Positions 1 through 10,200 are shown, numbered from the stretch's first letter. The stretch: 64,000 bases of DNA from Undibacterium cyanobacteriorum (GCF_031326225.1 NZ_CP133720.1:3658001-3722000); one strand, 5' to 3'. Program-made: numbers and translations. Notes: generated from the letters alone by a model not told the origin.

Positions 1-68
1 AACTGTCCCCATAGCGAAGCAAGCAAGGTAGAATCTACGCTTTACTTGTTTGCCTAGCTAGGGACTAC

Positions 69-803
69 ATGAATATTTCTCTCTTTTCTCCTTGTCGACT
101 TGCCCTGCTCTCTGCATTCGGTCTAAGTATGATTGCTTCGAGCGCTTCTGCCGCTACCGACTTCAAAAATCTCAAAAATCTCAATCAAAGCGAATTCAAT
201 CAACTCGCCAAAGATTTCTCTGCTGCCGGCAGCTACAAAGCGATTACTCCCGCGACTCCTTTGGGAATTACCGGTTTTGATCTCGGAGCTGAAGTCAGTT
301 TCACATCGCTGAACAATAACCAAGTGTGGCAAAAAGCAGGTGCAGATATCAGCACCCTTCCCATGCCAAAACTTCATATCACTAAAGGACTTCCCTTCAA
401 TATTGATGTTGGCGCCTCCATGGTCAGTGTGCCTGACTCTGACATTAAGTTAATGGGCTTCGAAGCGCGTTATGCATTACTCGAAGGCAGTGCCGCGACG
501 CCAGCGCTCGGTGTGCGCGCTGCGTACAGCAAATTGTCCGGTGTCGATCAATTAGACTTTAATTCAAAGAGCCTCGAGTTGGTCGTTTCCAAAGGCTTCT
601 TGATGGTGACACCGTATGCAGGCGTTGGACGCGTCTGGGGCAAAGTGACGCCGCGTGTCGGCTCATTGCAAGCGCAATCACCGACTGCGAGCAAAGTCTT
701 CGCTGGTGTCAACGCGAACTTTGGCCTGTTTAATGTAGCGGGCGAACTTGATCGTATCGAGAGCAATCAAACGGTCAGTGTCAAACTAGGTTTTCGCTGG
801 TAG
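69..803 (+). CDS. Exported outer-membrane beta-barrel-like protein, unknown function
   Basis: 244 residues. The first ~28 residues look like a Sec signal peptide ending in SSASA before ATDF, so the mature protein is exported. The remainder has no enzymatic motif, alternates polar and hydrophobic stretches, and ends in an aromatic residue (GFRW), a common ending of outer-membrane barrels. I do not recognise the family. ATG at 69 follows an AGGGA ribosome site. The stop is 33 nt before pxpB on the same strand and no terminator is visible between them, so co-transcription with the pyroglutamate genes is possible. A role as an uptake pore for that pathway would be inference only. Confidence 0.7.
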   Translation: MNISLFSPCRLALLSAFGLSMIASSASAATDFKNLKNLNQSEFNQLAKDFSAAGSYKAITPATPLGITGFDLGAEVSFTSLNNNQVWQKAGADISTLPMPKLHITKGLPFNIDVGASMVSVPDSDIKLMGFEARYALLEGSAATPALGVRAAYSKLSGVDQLDFNSKSLELVVSKGFLMVTPYAGVGRVWGKVTPRVGSLQAQSPTASKVFAGVNANFGLFNVAGELDRIESNQTVSVKLGFRW

Positions 804-836
804 AACGATGATCGCGCACATGAGGTAATCGATACG

Positions 837-1517
837 ATGTCCAAGCTTGAGATCCATTTTGAGTTAGTTGGCGAAACCTGTGCTTGCCTACAAGCACGTC
901 CAGAAAGAGGTTTGAACTACACCACTCCGGATCTCGATCTTCAGCGAAAAATCTGGCATCTTGCACAGCAATTGCGTCAGCAATATAGTTGCCGCGACAT
1001 CGTACCGGGCATGAATAATCTGACGGTGATTTTTGACCCTAGCCAAGATGAGGGCGAACTATGGCTAAGCCGTTTACGCCAACATTGGAATGAGGCAAAA
1101 GCGACGAATTTTCAGCAACGTAGAATTGTCATTCCTACCCATTACGGTGGTGATCACGGTCCCGATCTTCAGGTGGTGGCGGAGCATGCTGAACTGAGTC
1201 CACACGAAGTCGTGCGCCTGCATAGCGAAGCCCACTACACCGTTTATTTCCTCGGTTTCCAACCCGGCTTTGCTTACATGGGCGGACTCCCGCAACGTTT
1301 GACTTGCCCACGTCGCGCCGAACCTCGCTTACTTGTACCAGCAGGATCGGTCGGCATTGGTGGTAGCCAAACGGGGATTTACCCAAGTCAAAGCCCTGGT
1401 GGTTGGCAACTGATTGCTTGGACCTCGATCACTTTATTCGATCCTAGCCTCGCGGCTCCAAGCTTACTGATGCCGGGCGATCTGGTGCGCTTTTCCGTGG
1501 AGAGCTGCGATGTTTGA
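837..1517 (+). CDS. pxpB: 5-oxoprolinase subunit PxpB
   Basis: 226 residues, the usual length of the AHS1 / allophanate-hydrolase-subunit-1-like family. With PxpC and PxpA it forms the ATP-dependent prokaryotic 5-oxoprolinase that opens pyroglutamate to glutamate in the cytoplasm. The family signature GFQPGFAYMGGLP is visible around residues 141-153, followed by the conserved PAGSVGIGG and QSPGGW segments near residues 170-190. The pxpC start at 1510 lies inside its last codons (8-nt overlap), so the two are translationally coupled. The adjacent pxpC and pxpA exclude a urea-amidolyase role. GAGG lies upstream of ATG 837 at a rather long spacing. Confidence 0.95.
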   Translation: MSKLEIHFELVGETCACLQARPERGLNYTTPDLDLQRKIWHLAQQLRQQYSCRDIVPGMNNLTVIFDPSQDEGELWLSRLRQHWNEAKATNFQQRRIVIPTHYGGDHGPDLQVVAEHAELSPHEVVRLHSEAHYTVYFLGFQPGFAYMGGLPQRLTCPRRAEPRLLVPAGSVGIGGSQTGIYPSQSPGGWQLIAWTSITLFDPSLAAPSLLMPGDLVRFSVESCDV

Positions 1518-2478
1518 GTCATCACCTCAGATCGAGGTCTTACAGGCAGGTATTCAAAGCACAATACAAGATCTAGGGCGCTTTGGGCATCGCCATTTGG
1601 GTATTTGCCAAGCCGGAGCACTCGACGTACCCGCCTTAATGTTGGCCAACACCTTGCTGCATAACCCCGTTGATGCCGCTGGCATCGAAGTTAGTGTCGG
1701 CCCCTTCGCGCTGCGATTTCGACAAACAACTTGGTTCGCCTTGAGCGGAGCTGATTTCGGCGGCCAGCTCGATGGCAAACCCGTTGCACCAGGCTGGCGA
1801 TATCAGGCGCATGAAAATCAAGTACTCACGCTACATGGTCCACGCCGCGAATGCCGCGCCTACTTAGCCCTCGAGGGAGGGATCGATGTACCCATCATCC
1901 TCGGTGCGCGCGCCACCGATTTGCAAGCACACTTTGGCGGCATGCATGGTCGCGCATTGAGAAAAGGCGATATCCTTTCTCTATTTGAGAGCGGGTCTTT
2001 ACCCACGCCATCAACTAAAAAAATCAAAAGCATCGGTGTCCAACAACGTAAATGGACACCAGAAATTCGCGCCGTGGTCGGGCCGGAATTCCAGCAATTT
2101 AGCAAAAAAGCCCAGCACGATTTTTGGCATCATGCTTGGACCGTCACCAACCAAAGCAATCGCATGGGATTTCGCTTGCAAGGCAATCGCTTAGACCGCC
2201 ACAGCAAACAAGAATTGTTCTCTCACGGAGTCACGCCAGGCATGATACAAGTGCCACCGAATGGACAACCGATTGTGTTACTTGCCGACGCCCAAACTAC
2301 TGGCGGCTATCCCCGCATTGCCTGTGTGATTGAAGCGGATCTATGGAAAATAGCGCAAACTCCGATCGGTAAGAGTTTCTGTTTTATCCGTACTGAACTC
2401 AGCACTGCACGCGAATTGGCATGCCAAGCAAGGCGTGATCTACAATTGATTACACAACAGCTACAGCGCTACGCTTAG
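1510..2478 (+). CDS. pxpC: 5-oxoprolinase subunit PxpC (biotin-dependent carboxyltransferase-like fold)
   Basis: 322 residues, normal for the AHS2 family. The diagnostic N-terminal segment GIQSTIQDLGRFGHRHLGI is present near residues 14-32, followed by GALD and the later LSGADFGG and GVTPGMIQVPPNGQP segments. It works as a complex with PxpB and depends on PxpA for pyroglutamate hydrolysis. It overlaps pxpB by 8 nt and is followed after 10 nt by pxpA. The stand-alone (not fused) form of B and C is the usual one in proteobacteria. Nothing is truncated. Confidence 0.95.
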   Translation: MFESSPQIEVLQAGIQSTIQDLGRFGHRHLGICQAGALDVPALMLANTLLHNPVDAAGIEVSVGPFALRFRQTTWFALSGADFGGQLDGKPVAPGWRYQAHENQVLTLHGPRRECRAYLALEGGIDVPIILGARATDLQAHFGGMHGRALRKGDILSLFESGSLPTPSTKKIKSIGVQQRKWTPEIRAVVGPEFQQFSKKAQHDFWHHAWTVTNQSNRMGFRLQGNRLDRHSKQELFSHGVTPGMIQVPPNGQPIVLLADAQTTGGYPRIACVIEADLWKIAQTPIGKSFCFIRTELSTARELACQARRDLQLITQQLQRYA

Positions 2479-2488
2479 GAGTTCGACG

Positions 2489-3265
2489 ATGGTGCAAGCT
2501 CGAACATCCATTGATTTAAACGCTGACCTCGGCGAAGGTGGTTTGTATGATGCGCAAATGCTGTCTTTGGTCAGTTCAGCCAATATCGCTTGTGGCGGGC
2601 ACGCCGGTGACCTGCAAACGATGCGCACCGCCGTATCTATCGCCCAAGAAGCTGGCGTCGCCATCGGAGCGCACCCAAGCTATCCAGATCGAGAAAATTT
2701 TGGTCGCAAACTCATGTCCATCCCTGCAGAACAACTTTTACCTGAGTTGAAGCGTCAAGTTGAATCCTTGCAAAATGTAGCCGACTCGCTGGGCCAAAAG
2801 CTAAGTCATATCAAGCCACATGGTGCGCTCTACAATCAAGCAGCGTTTGACACTGAACTCGGTGAGCTCGTGATTCGCCTGGTGCAGGAGATCGATCCCA
2901 GCCTACATTTAATGGTACTGGCGGCGAGCCCTTTGGCCAGACGTGCGCGTTTGGCTGGCATCAACGTAATTGAAGAAGCCTTCGCCGATCGTGCCTATCG
3001 TAGTGATGCGAGCTTAGTACCACGGACCGAACTTGGTGCGGTACTGGAATCACCCGACCTTGCCGTCGCTCAGTGCATCCGCCTCGTACGCGAAGGTCAA
3101 ATCCTAAGCATAAACAAAGTTCTGGTGCCAGTATCTGCCGATAGTATTTGCGTTCATGGCGATGGTATCGAAGCATTCAATGTGCTCAAACAGGTTCGAG
3201 AAGCGATACTCATAATGGGTGTCAGGATCGCACCGCACCATCAACACGATGAATCGACCAAATGA
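2489..3265 (+). CDS. pxpA: 5-oxoprolinase subunit PxpA (LamB/YcsF family)
   Basis: 258 residues. Family hallmarks are all visible: DLNADLGEG at residues 8-16, SANIACGGHAGD near 29-40, IGAHPSYPDRENFGR near 58-72 and IKPHGALYNQA near 107-117. These His/Asp-rich segments build the catalytic pocket of this TIM-barrel-like protein, the third component of the ATP-dependent 5-oxoprolinase. An AGGAG ribosome site precedes ATG 2489. Gene order B-C-A with overlaps or 10-nt gaps indicates one transcript. The gene after it starts about 75 nt downstream with its own strong ribosome site. Confidence 0.95.
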   Translation: MVQARTSIDLNADLGEGGLYDAQMLSLVSSANIACGGHAGDLQTMRTAVSIAQEAGVAIGAHPSYPDRENFGRKLMSIPAEQLLPELKRQVESLQNVADSLGQKLSHIKPHGALYNQAAFDTELGELVIRLVQEIDPSLHLMVLAASPLARRARLAGINVIEEAFADRAYRSDASLVPRTELGAVLESPDLAVAQCIRLVREGQILSINKVLVPVSADSICVHGDGIEAFNVLKQVREAILIMGVRIAPHHQHDESTK

Positions 3266-3341
3266 ACCCGTTCAAAATCCGGTCACTCCGACCACGAATA
3301 ACGCACCAAGAAAATATTGAAAGCACTTGAGGAGACACAAC

Positions 3342-4067
3342 ATGGATGCGCATATCTTGCTACCCCTGATCGGCATACCCATTATCGTGTTTGGGTTCGC
3401 TTTCCGTTTTAATCCACTGCTCGTCGTCATCGCCGCTGGTGTAGTGACAGGTCTAGCAGTCGGCATGGACTTTCTCACGTTGCTCGAAACCTTTGGCGAA
3501 AAATTTATGAATAGCCGCCAAATCGCCTCCGTGATTTTGATTTTTCCCGTCATCGCTCTTCTAGAAAGATTCGGTCTAAAAGAGCGCGCTCAGGCCTGGA
3601 TACGCAGTATTCGCAGCGCCACCACGGGACGTATTTTGATGCTGTATTTGGTGGTACGGCAATTCACGTGTGCACTGGGTCTCACTAGCCTCGGGGGCCA
3701 CGCACAAACGGTACGCCCATTGCTGGCTCCCATGGCAGAGGGCGCCGCTGCACACCAATACGGCGACCTACCTCAAGACTTACGCGAAAAGATCGCAGCA
3801 CATGCTGCTGCCGTCGACAATGTCGCGCTCTTCTTTGGCGAAGATATCTTTATCGCATTTGGCGCGGTACTGCTGATGACGAACTTTTTGAAAGAGAATG
3901 GCATTACGAATGTTGAACCGCTACATATCGGTTTGTGGGCGATCCCCACGGCGATCTGCGCGCTGACCATTCACCTGTTCCGCTTGGCATTGTTGGACGG
4001 GCAAATTGCCAAAGAGATTGTCGTCCATCGTGAGACCAACGCCGCCCCAAAAGAGGTGCAGGCATGA
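3342..4067 (+). CDS. DUF969 family inner-membrane protein, candidate pyroglutamate permease part
   Basis: 241 residues with about five to six hydrophobic membrane segments; the conserved stretch VRQFTCALGLTSLGGHAQ sits near residues 106-123. I place it in DUF969, a membrane family found next to DUF979 genes and often beside pyrrolidone-carboxylate peptidase. The start at 3342 is chosen over an in-frame ATG at 3327 because GAGGAG lies 7-13 nt upstream of it. Its last four bases overlap the start of the DUF979 gene, so the two products are probably made together as a hetero-oligomer. A role in import of 5-oxoproline or small pyroglutamyl peptides is inferred from the operon only. Confidence 0.85.
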   Translation: MDAHILLPLIGIPIIVFGFAFRFNPLLVVIAAGVVTGLAVGMDFLTLLETFGEKFMNSRQIASVILIFPVIALLERFGLKERAQAWIRSIRSATTGRILMLYLVVRQFTCALGLTSLGGHAQTVRPLLAPMAEGAAAHQYGDLPQDLREKIAAHAAAVDNVALFFGEDIFIAFGAVLLMTNFLKENGITNVEPLHIGLWAIPTAICALTIHLFRLALLDGQIAKEIVVHRETNAAPKEVQA

Positions 4068-5044
4068 ACAGCTTCATCAGCATTGATGTGGTGTTTTACT
4101 TGGTCGGCGCGCTGCTGTTATCGGTCGGCGTCATGAACGCCGCCGATGCCAGCAACCCAAAGCGCTGGACTACCGCCCTCTTCTGGTCTCTATTTAGTGT
4201 CGGCTTTCTGTTTGCTGACTTGATGCTGTGGGGACTCGGTAAAGCACTTACCTATCGCATCATCGGTGGCATCGTGATGCTGCTAGCCTTATTCGCTGGC
4301 TTCAATCTGCTCGGAAGCGGAGGGCAAGTCATTGACCTCAGTGCCGAGAAAAATGAGCACGCCGAACGACTCGGCAATCGCTTGTTTTTACCCGCAGTTT
4401 TTATTCCTATTATTACCGTCCTCTTAACCCTATTCGGCAAGAACATCACCGTCGGTCAAATGCCTTTGCTTGACCCAAAGAATCTCACGCTAGCCTGTCT
4501 TGCACTGGCTTGCGCTCTGAGCTTGACCTTCGCATGCTGGACCACTAAGGCGCATCCGTTCACGGCCGTACGCGAGGCGAGACGCTTAGTCGACGCAGTT
4601 GGATGGGCACTCATCCTCCCCATGATGTTAGCCATGCTCGGCGGCGTGTTCGTGGTCGCCAAAACGGGAGGCTCTATCCAAAGTTTGGTCAGTGCAATGG
4701 TCAATCCTGAGAGTCGCACTGCGCTAATCATCATTTATGCGCTTGGTATGGCGATTTTCACCATGATTATGGGGAATGCTTTTGCGGCATTTCCAGTGAT
4801 GGCAGCAGGGATCGCGCTGCCTTTTCTAATCCTCGGACATGGCGCGAAACCAGCACCTTTACTTGCTCTTGGGATGTTATCTGGTTATTGCGGAACGCTC
4901 ATGACGCCGATGGCCGCCAATTTCAATATCGTGCCTGCCGCATTGTTAGAACTGAAAGACAAGTACAAGATTATTCGATATCAAATTCCAACCGCGCTTG
5001 GCGTGTTAGTCTGCAATATCGTTCTCATGATCTTCATCGTTTAA
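4064..5044 (+). CDS. DUF979 family inner-membrane protein, partner of DUF969
   Basis: 326 residues, strongly hydrophobic with about nine or ten predicted membrane helices. The C-terminal half carries IMGNAFAAFPVMAAGI and LSGYCGTLMTPMAANFN, typical transporter-like helix-break segments. It starts within the stop of DUF969 (ATGA overlap) and is followed after 5 nt by pcp, so it sits in the middle of the pyroglutamate operon. The DUF969/DUF979 pair resembles split permeases. No ATPase or binding protein is nearby, so any transport would be secondary. Function is inferred; substrate specificity has not been read from the sequence. Confidence 0.85.
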   Translation: MNSFISIDVVFYLVGALLLSVGVMNAADASNPKRWTTALFWSLFSVGFLFADLMLWGLGKALTYRIIGGIVMLLALFAGFNLLGSGGQVIDLSAEKNEHAERLGNRLFLPAVFIPIITVLLTLFGKNITVGQMPLLDPKNLTLACLALACALSLTFACWTTKAHPFTAVREARRLVDAVGWALILPMMLAMLGGVFVVAKTGGSIQSLVSAMVNPESRTALIIIYALGMAIFTMIMGNAFAAFPVMAAGIALPFLILGHGAKPAPLLALGMLSGYCGTLMTPMAANFNIVPAALLELKDKYKIIRYQIPTALGVLVCNIVLMIFIV

Positions 5045-5049
5045 AAAAA

Positions 5050-5706
5050 ATGCCTATGGCTCGTATTCTCCTCACTGGCTTTGCGCCATTTAACAACGAA
5101 ACAACGAACCCCTCATGGCAGGCAGTTCGTCAATTTGAAGGTAAACTAAGCAACAACGGAAGCCCCATCTTCGTTGCAGAATTGCCTTGTGAATTTCATC
5201 GTGCCACAGAAGAACTAGTCAGCTTAATCGAACGACATCAATGTGACATTGTGCTGTGTGTCGGGCAAGCGGGTGGTCGCGCTGAGATCAGCCTCGAACG
5301 CGTCGCTATCAACATGGATGATGCACGCATCCCTGATAATCGAGGTCAACAACCGATTGATCGTCCCATCGAAGCACATGGTCAAGCCGCTTACTTCAGC
5401 ACTCTCCCAATCAAAGCCATCGTGCATTGCTTGCGCCAATCTGGAATTCCTGCGCATGTTTCGAATACTGCGGGCACCTATGTTTGCAATCACCTGTTTT
5501 ATGGACTGATGCATTACGCCGCTCGCAACGAACAAATTTGGCGCGCAGGATTTATCCACATTCCTTATTTGCCGGAACAAGCCATTGCGCATCCGGGCGC
5601 TCCAAGCATGTCACTCGACACCTTGGTGAGCGCTCTCGATAAAGCCATCGAAACCTGCCTTGAGCAAGGTCAAGATCTGCATTTCGCAGACGGAACACTA
5701 AGCTAG
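5050..5706 (+). CDS. pcp: Pyrrolidone-carboxylate (pyroglutamyl) peptidase I
   Basis: 218 residues, standard for the C15 peptidase family. It removes N-terminal pyroglutamate from peptides, yielding free 5-oxoproline for PxpABC. The full catalytic triad is visible: Glu83 in ERVAIN, Cys146 in AGTYVCNHLFY and His170 in GFIHIPY; the N-terminal LLTGFAPF loop is also typical. ATG 5050 is used (ATG 5056 is an alternative giving MARILLTGF); longer in-frame extensions run into the DUF979 gene and are not credible. Its start is 5 nt after the DUF979 stop, so it closes the operon. Confidence 0.96.
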   Translation: MPMARILLTGFAPFNNETTNPSWQAVRQFEGKLSNNGSPIFVAELPCEFHRATEELVSLIERHQCDIVLCVGQAGGRAEISLERVAINMDDARIPDNRGQQPIDRPIEAHGQAAYFSTLPIKAIVHCLRQSGIPAHVSNTAGTYVCNHLFYGLMHYAARNEQIWRAGFIHIPYLPEQAIAHPGAPSMSLDTLVSALDKAIETCLEQGQDLHFADGTLS

Positions 5707-5953
5707 TGTTAATTTACATGTAAGTAAAAAAAGTGATGTTTTTTGGAAACTTATTTCCCAAATGAACGTATTTTCCTGTGTCTGCTGCAAAAACTTGTTT
5801 AAAATCTTTTGACACACCCGTCGCTGTTTCCCTCGCCACAGAGTGACGCGACGCAGCAGCAAGATTGTAGAAGTAAATCGAAAGCACGCAAGTACCATCG
5901 CGACGCCAATGCACGCAGCGGACTTGCTGAACACATCAATTAGGATGGGTAAC

Positions 5954-7105
5954 ATGCAAAATGATTTTTTTCGGCGACCAGTTTTTGCGTATGTCACAGG
6001 AGGTCTTATCTGCCTCCTTTCTTTCATGCTCGCTTGGCAACAAGCCAGCCTACTCAGTTTTTCCTTGTTCTTTGTGGTCGCCATCGCCACGGTTTTACTC
6101 GTAGCTACCTTACTACGCAGTTTCGCTGTACAAGCCAGTCTAGAAGGCGACGATACAAATCTGCAGCGCGATGCAGAACTCGCTCATCGTCTTAGTGAAT
6201 TATTACAGAACATTCTTCCACTTTGGAATTCACACGTTGAGACCGTCAAAACTCATTCGGAACAGTCGGTTCACCAGCTCATTCTCAGTTTTTCGTCGAT
6301 GGTTAGTGAATTTGACAAAGCAGGTTTCGGTGGAGTCAGCAATATCGAACTCAACACATCAAAAAATTCAGACGCCACCATCACTCTGCTTCAGCTTTGC
6401 AAAAAAGAGTTAGCCCCTGTCATCAACTCGCTCTCGCAAATGATCGACAGCAAAGATGACTTGCTCAACTGTATTCGGGACCTTGCCAAGTCCACTGCAG
6501 ATATGAATAGCATGGCACACGAAGTCGGCCAAATCGCGGCGCAAACGAACCTACTAGCGATTAATGCAGCAATCGAAGCAGCTCGTGTCGGTATCCAAGG
6601 TCGAGGATTTGCCGTAGTTGCAGATGAAGTCAGAAAACTCTCGCACCTCTCTGCAGAAACCGGCAAACGTATGGCGGAAAGGGTCGAGCATATCTCGCAA
6701 GTCATGAAGGTTGCACTTTCTGCAGCAGATCGCTCCGCCATTCAAGATAAGAGAGTATTGGAAGTATCTGGAGCGGTCGTACGGGATGTTCTTTCGCACG
6801 TTGAGACCATGGGCGATGCGGCCGAAGAAATGCGACACCATGGCAACGTGATTCGCAGTGACATCGAAGACCTCCTAGTAACCTTGCAGTTCCAAGATAG
6901 GATTAGTCAAATTTTGCAGGTTGTCATGCGTGACATCGCCAAGCTTCAGAAAACGGCAGCGGAACTCGACCGCGGAACCCTACCAGATACCTCGACTTGG
7001 CTCGAAGAGTTACAGAATACCTACACCATGCATGACGAACACCAAAATCATGGCACACGTGGTGCGGCTGCATCCAATAACGAATCTGAAATCACTTTCT
7101 TCTAG
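5954..7105 (+). CDS. Membrane-anchored methyl-accepting-chemotaxis-domain protein without HAMP or sensor domain
   Basis: 383 residues from ATG 5954, preceded by AGGA at 8-nt spacing; an in-frame ATG at 5945 and a longer frame upstream are less likely. Two adjacent hydrophobic segments at about residues 9-28 and 32-55 anchor it, with almost no periplasmic loop. No HAMP is seen. The cytoplasmic part holds an MCP signalling hairpin whose tip reads IAAQTNLLAINAAIEAAR followed by GFAVVADEVR, so coupling to CheW/CheA is plausible. There is no C-terminal CheR-binding pentapeptide (end EITFF). The downstream giant kinase follows after 95 nt on the same strand. The input signal is unknown; it may sense membrane state or another protein. 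Confidence 0.85.
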   Translation: MQNDFFRRPVFAYVTGGLICLLSFMLAWQQASLLSFSLFFVVAIATVLLVATLLRSFAVQASLEGDDTNLQRDAELAHRLSELLQNILPLWNSHVETVKTHSEQSVHQLILSFSSMVSEFDKAGFGGVSNIELNTSKNSDATITLLQLCKKELAPVINSLSQMIDSKDDLLNCIRDLAKSTADMNSMAHEVGQIAAQTNLLAINAAIEAARVGIQGRGFAVVADEVRKLSHLSAETGKRMAERVEHISQVMKVALSAADRSAIQDKRVLEVSGAVVRDVLSHVETMGDAAEEMRHHGNVIRSDIEDLLVTLQFQDRISQILQVVMRDIAKLQKTAAELDRGTLPDTSTWLEELQNTYTMHDEHQNHGTRGAAASNNESEITFF

Positions 7106-7200
7106 CACAGCAGAATATCAACACCAGCAACACAAGAGTCACGCATCTTTGCAGCAAGTAAGACTGGCATTCAATCTTTTTGAGGATATTGGAGCTGTTT

Positions 7201-10200
7201 GTGTTAGAAACGCCCAAAAAACCGCGCATCCTTATCGTTGAAGACGACGAATTGGTCGCGATCTTTATTCAGCTCAAGCTCGAGCTGTTCGGCTACCAGA
7301 CCATCGGACAAACCGCACGTGGTGAAGATGCGGTCGAGATGGCAACCGAGTTGCGTCCCGACCTAATTCTAATGGATATCCAGCTTGCAGGAGCGATGGA
7401 TGGCATTACCGCGGCCGAACAAATTCGAGCGCAACTTACGCTCCCAGTAGTCTTCTTAACTGGCAATAAATCGGAATCCGATTTCAAACGTGCTACACAG
7501 GCGAATGCCTTTGGCTACATCGTCAAACCCTTTTCCGATCAAGAGCTGCGCGCTGTGATCGAAATGGCGTTGTACAAACATCAGGCAGAGCAGCGTTTAC
7601 AAATTAGTGACTTAGCGCTCAAGGCGATTTCACAAGGCGTGATCATTACCACACCAGATCAAAAAATTGTCTCGATTAACCAAGCGTTTACCGATCAAAC
7701 CGGCTATAGCTCAGCCGATATCGTTGGTTTGACCTGCCGGATTTTACAAGGGCCAGCGACCAGCCCGGCGAGTCGCCAAGCGATTCGCGAGGCCATTCAA
7801 AACGGACAATCATACTTTGGCGAAATTCTCAATTATCGCAAAGATGAATCGATGTTTTGGAATGAATTGTCGATTACACCGGCCTTCGATGATCAAGGGC
7901 AACTCACACATTTCATCGGCATTACACGTGACATCACAGAGCGTAAAAACACACTCGAAGCTCTACAGCAGAGTGCGCATGACCTGTTAGAAGCAGAAAA
8001 GTCTTCGCATGTTGGACATTGGGTTTGGGATTCTTTGACCAACCGTATAAGTTGGTCTGAGGAGATGAAGCGTATTTGGCAACGAGACCCATGCGAGTTC
8101 GATGGCGATATCATGCAGATGATACAGCACACCGTGGTCCCTGAAGATCAAGCAGCTGTTATCGTCACTTGTAAAGAGGCATTCGAAGATCGCGAACATT
8201 ACGAGCCTTTTGAATATCGCATCGTGCTTCCCGATGGCAGCATTCGCAATATCTGGGCCAAGACGGGGCGCAAACAACGAGACGCTCGTGGTCACATCAA
8301 ACGTTTAACGGGAACGGTGCAAGACATCACAGAGCGTAAACGTTCTGAAGAAGAACGGCGGCTCAACCACGCACGTATTGAACAAGCGTTTAGCAATTCA
8401 CCGATCGGCATGGCCCTGATTGATATCGAGGGCAAAGTCCTACGTGTCAATCGCGTCCTCTGCAACATGTTCGGTTACAGTGAAGACGAACTATTGAAGC
8501 AAGATTGGCGCAAATTTACTCATCCCGATGACGTCAACGCGGACAAACAGCAAGCGCAACAGCTTCTTAAAGGCGAAATCGAAAACTACGAGGTTCACAA
8601 GCGCTATTACCATAAAGATTCGACTTTAGTTTGGCTACAACTGAACGTCTCTTTAGTGCGAGATGCGTTCGGTGTACCAGTCAACTTTGTCACGCAAGTT
8701 CAAGACATCACACAACGCCTCACTAATGAAGCGCAACTTAATCAATTGTCGCAAGCCGTCGAACAAAGTACTGAAGCGATCATCATCACCGATGTGATTG
8801 GGAAAATAGAATACGTCAATCAAACCTTCGTCACTAAATCTGGTTACGAAAAAGCCGAGATTATTGGTCGCTATCCGAATATTTTAAATTCCGGAAGAAC
8901 GCCAAAAGACGTCTTCGCCACGCTCTGGAAAACGATACGCGCCGGTGACACCTGGAAAGGTGAATTGATCAATAAACGGAAAGATGGCAGCCTGTCAGTG
9001 GAATATGCCACGATTTCGCCGCTACGCCAAAGTGATGGAACGATCACTCACTTCGTCTCGACCCAAGAAGATATCAATGAAAAGAAAAAGCTGGCGGAAG
9101 AGCTTGATAAACATCGCCATCATTTAGAAGAATTAGTCGAAAGTCGTACCCAAGAACTGGCAGTTGCGCGACAACTTGCTGAAGCTGCCAATCGCGCCAA
9201 GAGCAACTTCATCGCCAATATGAGTCACGAAATCCGAACACCGATGAATGGTGTACTCGGCATGACCTATTTGGCATTAACAAGCGCCACCGATCCTAAG
9301 ATTCGCGACTACCTACAGAAAATCCATTTATCAGGTCAACACCTGCTTCATATTGTCGATGACATCCTCGATTTCTCGAAGATCGAAGCAGGAAAGATGA
9401 CCATTGAAGGCGTTGATTTTAGTCTTGAAGAACTGATGAACAAATTGTTGACGATCATGAACACCAAAGTGGCAGGTCGTCGCCTCAGTTTGTCAGTCAA
9501 CATCGCGTCCGATGTCCCAATGCACATGCATGGCGATCCACATCGGCTGAGTCAAATCCTCATTAACTACACCAACAATGCCATTAAGTTCACCGAACAA
9601 GGTGAAATTAAAGTGCGCGCCAGCAAAGTACAAGACACGCCCAGTGGTTGGTTGGTTCGTTTTGAAGTGGAAGACCCTGGCATCGGTATGACGCCAGAGC
9701 AGCAAGCAAAACTCTTTCAATCGTTCGAGCAGGCCGATAGTTCAACCACCCGCAAATATGGCGGCACTGGGCTGGGGCTAGCGATCAGCAAACAACTCGC
9801 CATTTTGATGGGGGGCGAAGTCGGGGTGCAAAGTCAGCCTGGTGTGGGCAGTACATTCTGGTTCACCGCGATGCTGGAGCAAAGCAAAGGCCATGTGATT
9901 GAGAAAACCGTCACAGGATCTCAACAAAATCCGCTGGCTCGCCTCAAACGTGTTAATCAAACCGATCATCCAGTCAGAGTGCTCCTAGTTGACGATAATG
10001 AATTTAATCAACAAGTTGGTACCGAATTACTTGAGTCTTCGAAATGTTTAGTCAGCGTTGCGGGTGATGGACAACAGGCGGTCAACGCCATTTTTGATAA
10101 TGATTTCGATTGTGTATTGATGGACATTCAAATGCCTATCATGGATGGCTTGGAAGCGACCCGTCGTATCCGTGCCAATCCCAAGTATGCACAATTACCC

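Noticed and set aside
1377..1379. Loss of the EAL motif (ECL) as evidence of a dead phosphodiesterase (residue numbers of the 7201-12033 protein)
   Set aside because: The catalytic Glu and all other metal and base residues are retained; the middle residue is not catalytic.
4888..5049. N-terminal extension of pcp
   Set aside because: It would overlap the DUF979 reading frame for 150 nt, and Pcp proteins begin near the LLTGFAPF segment.
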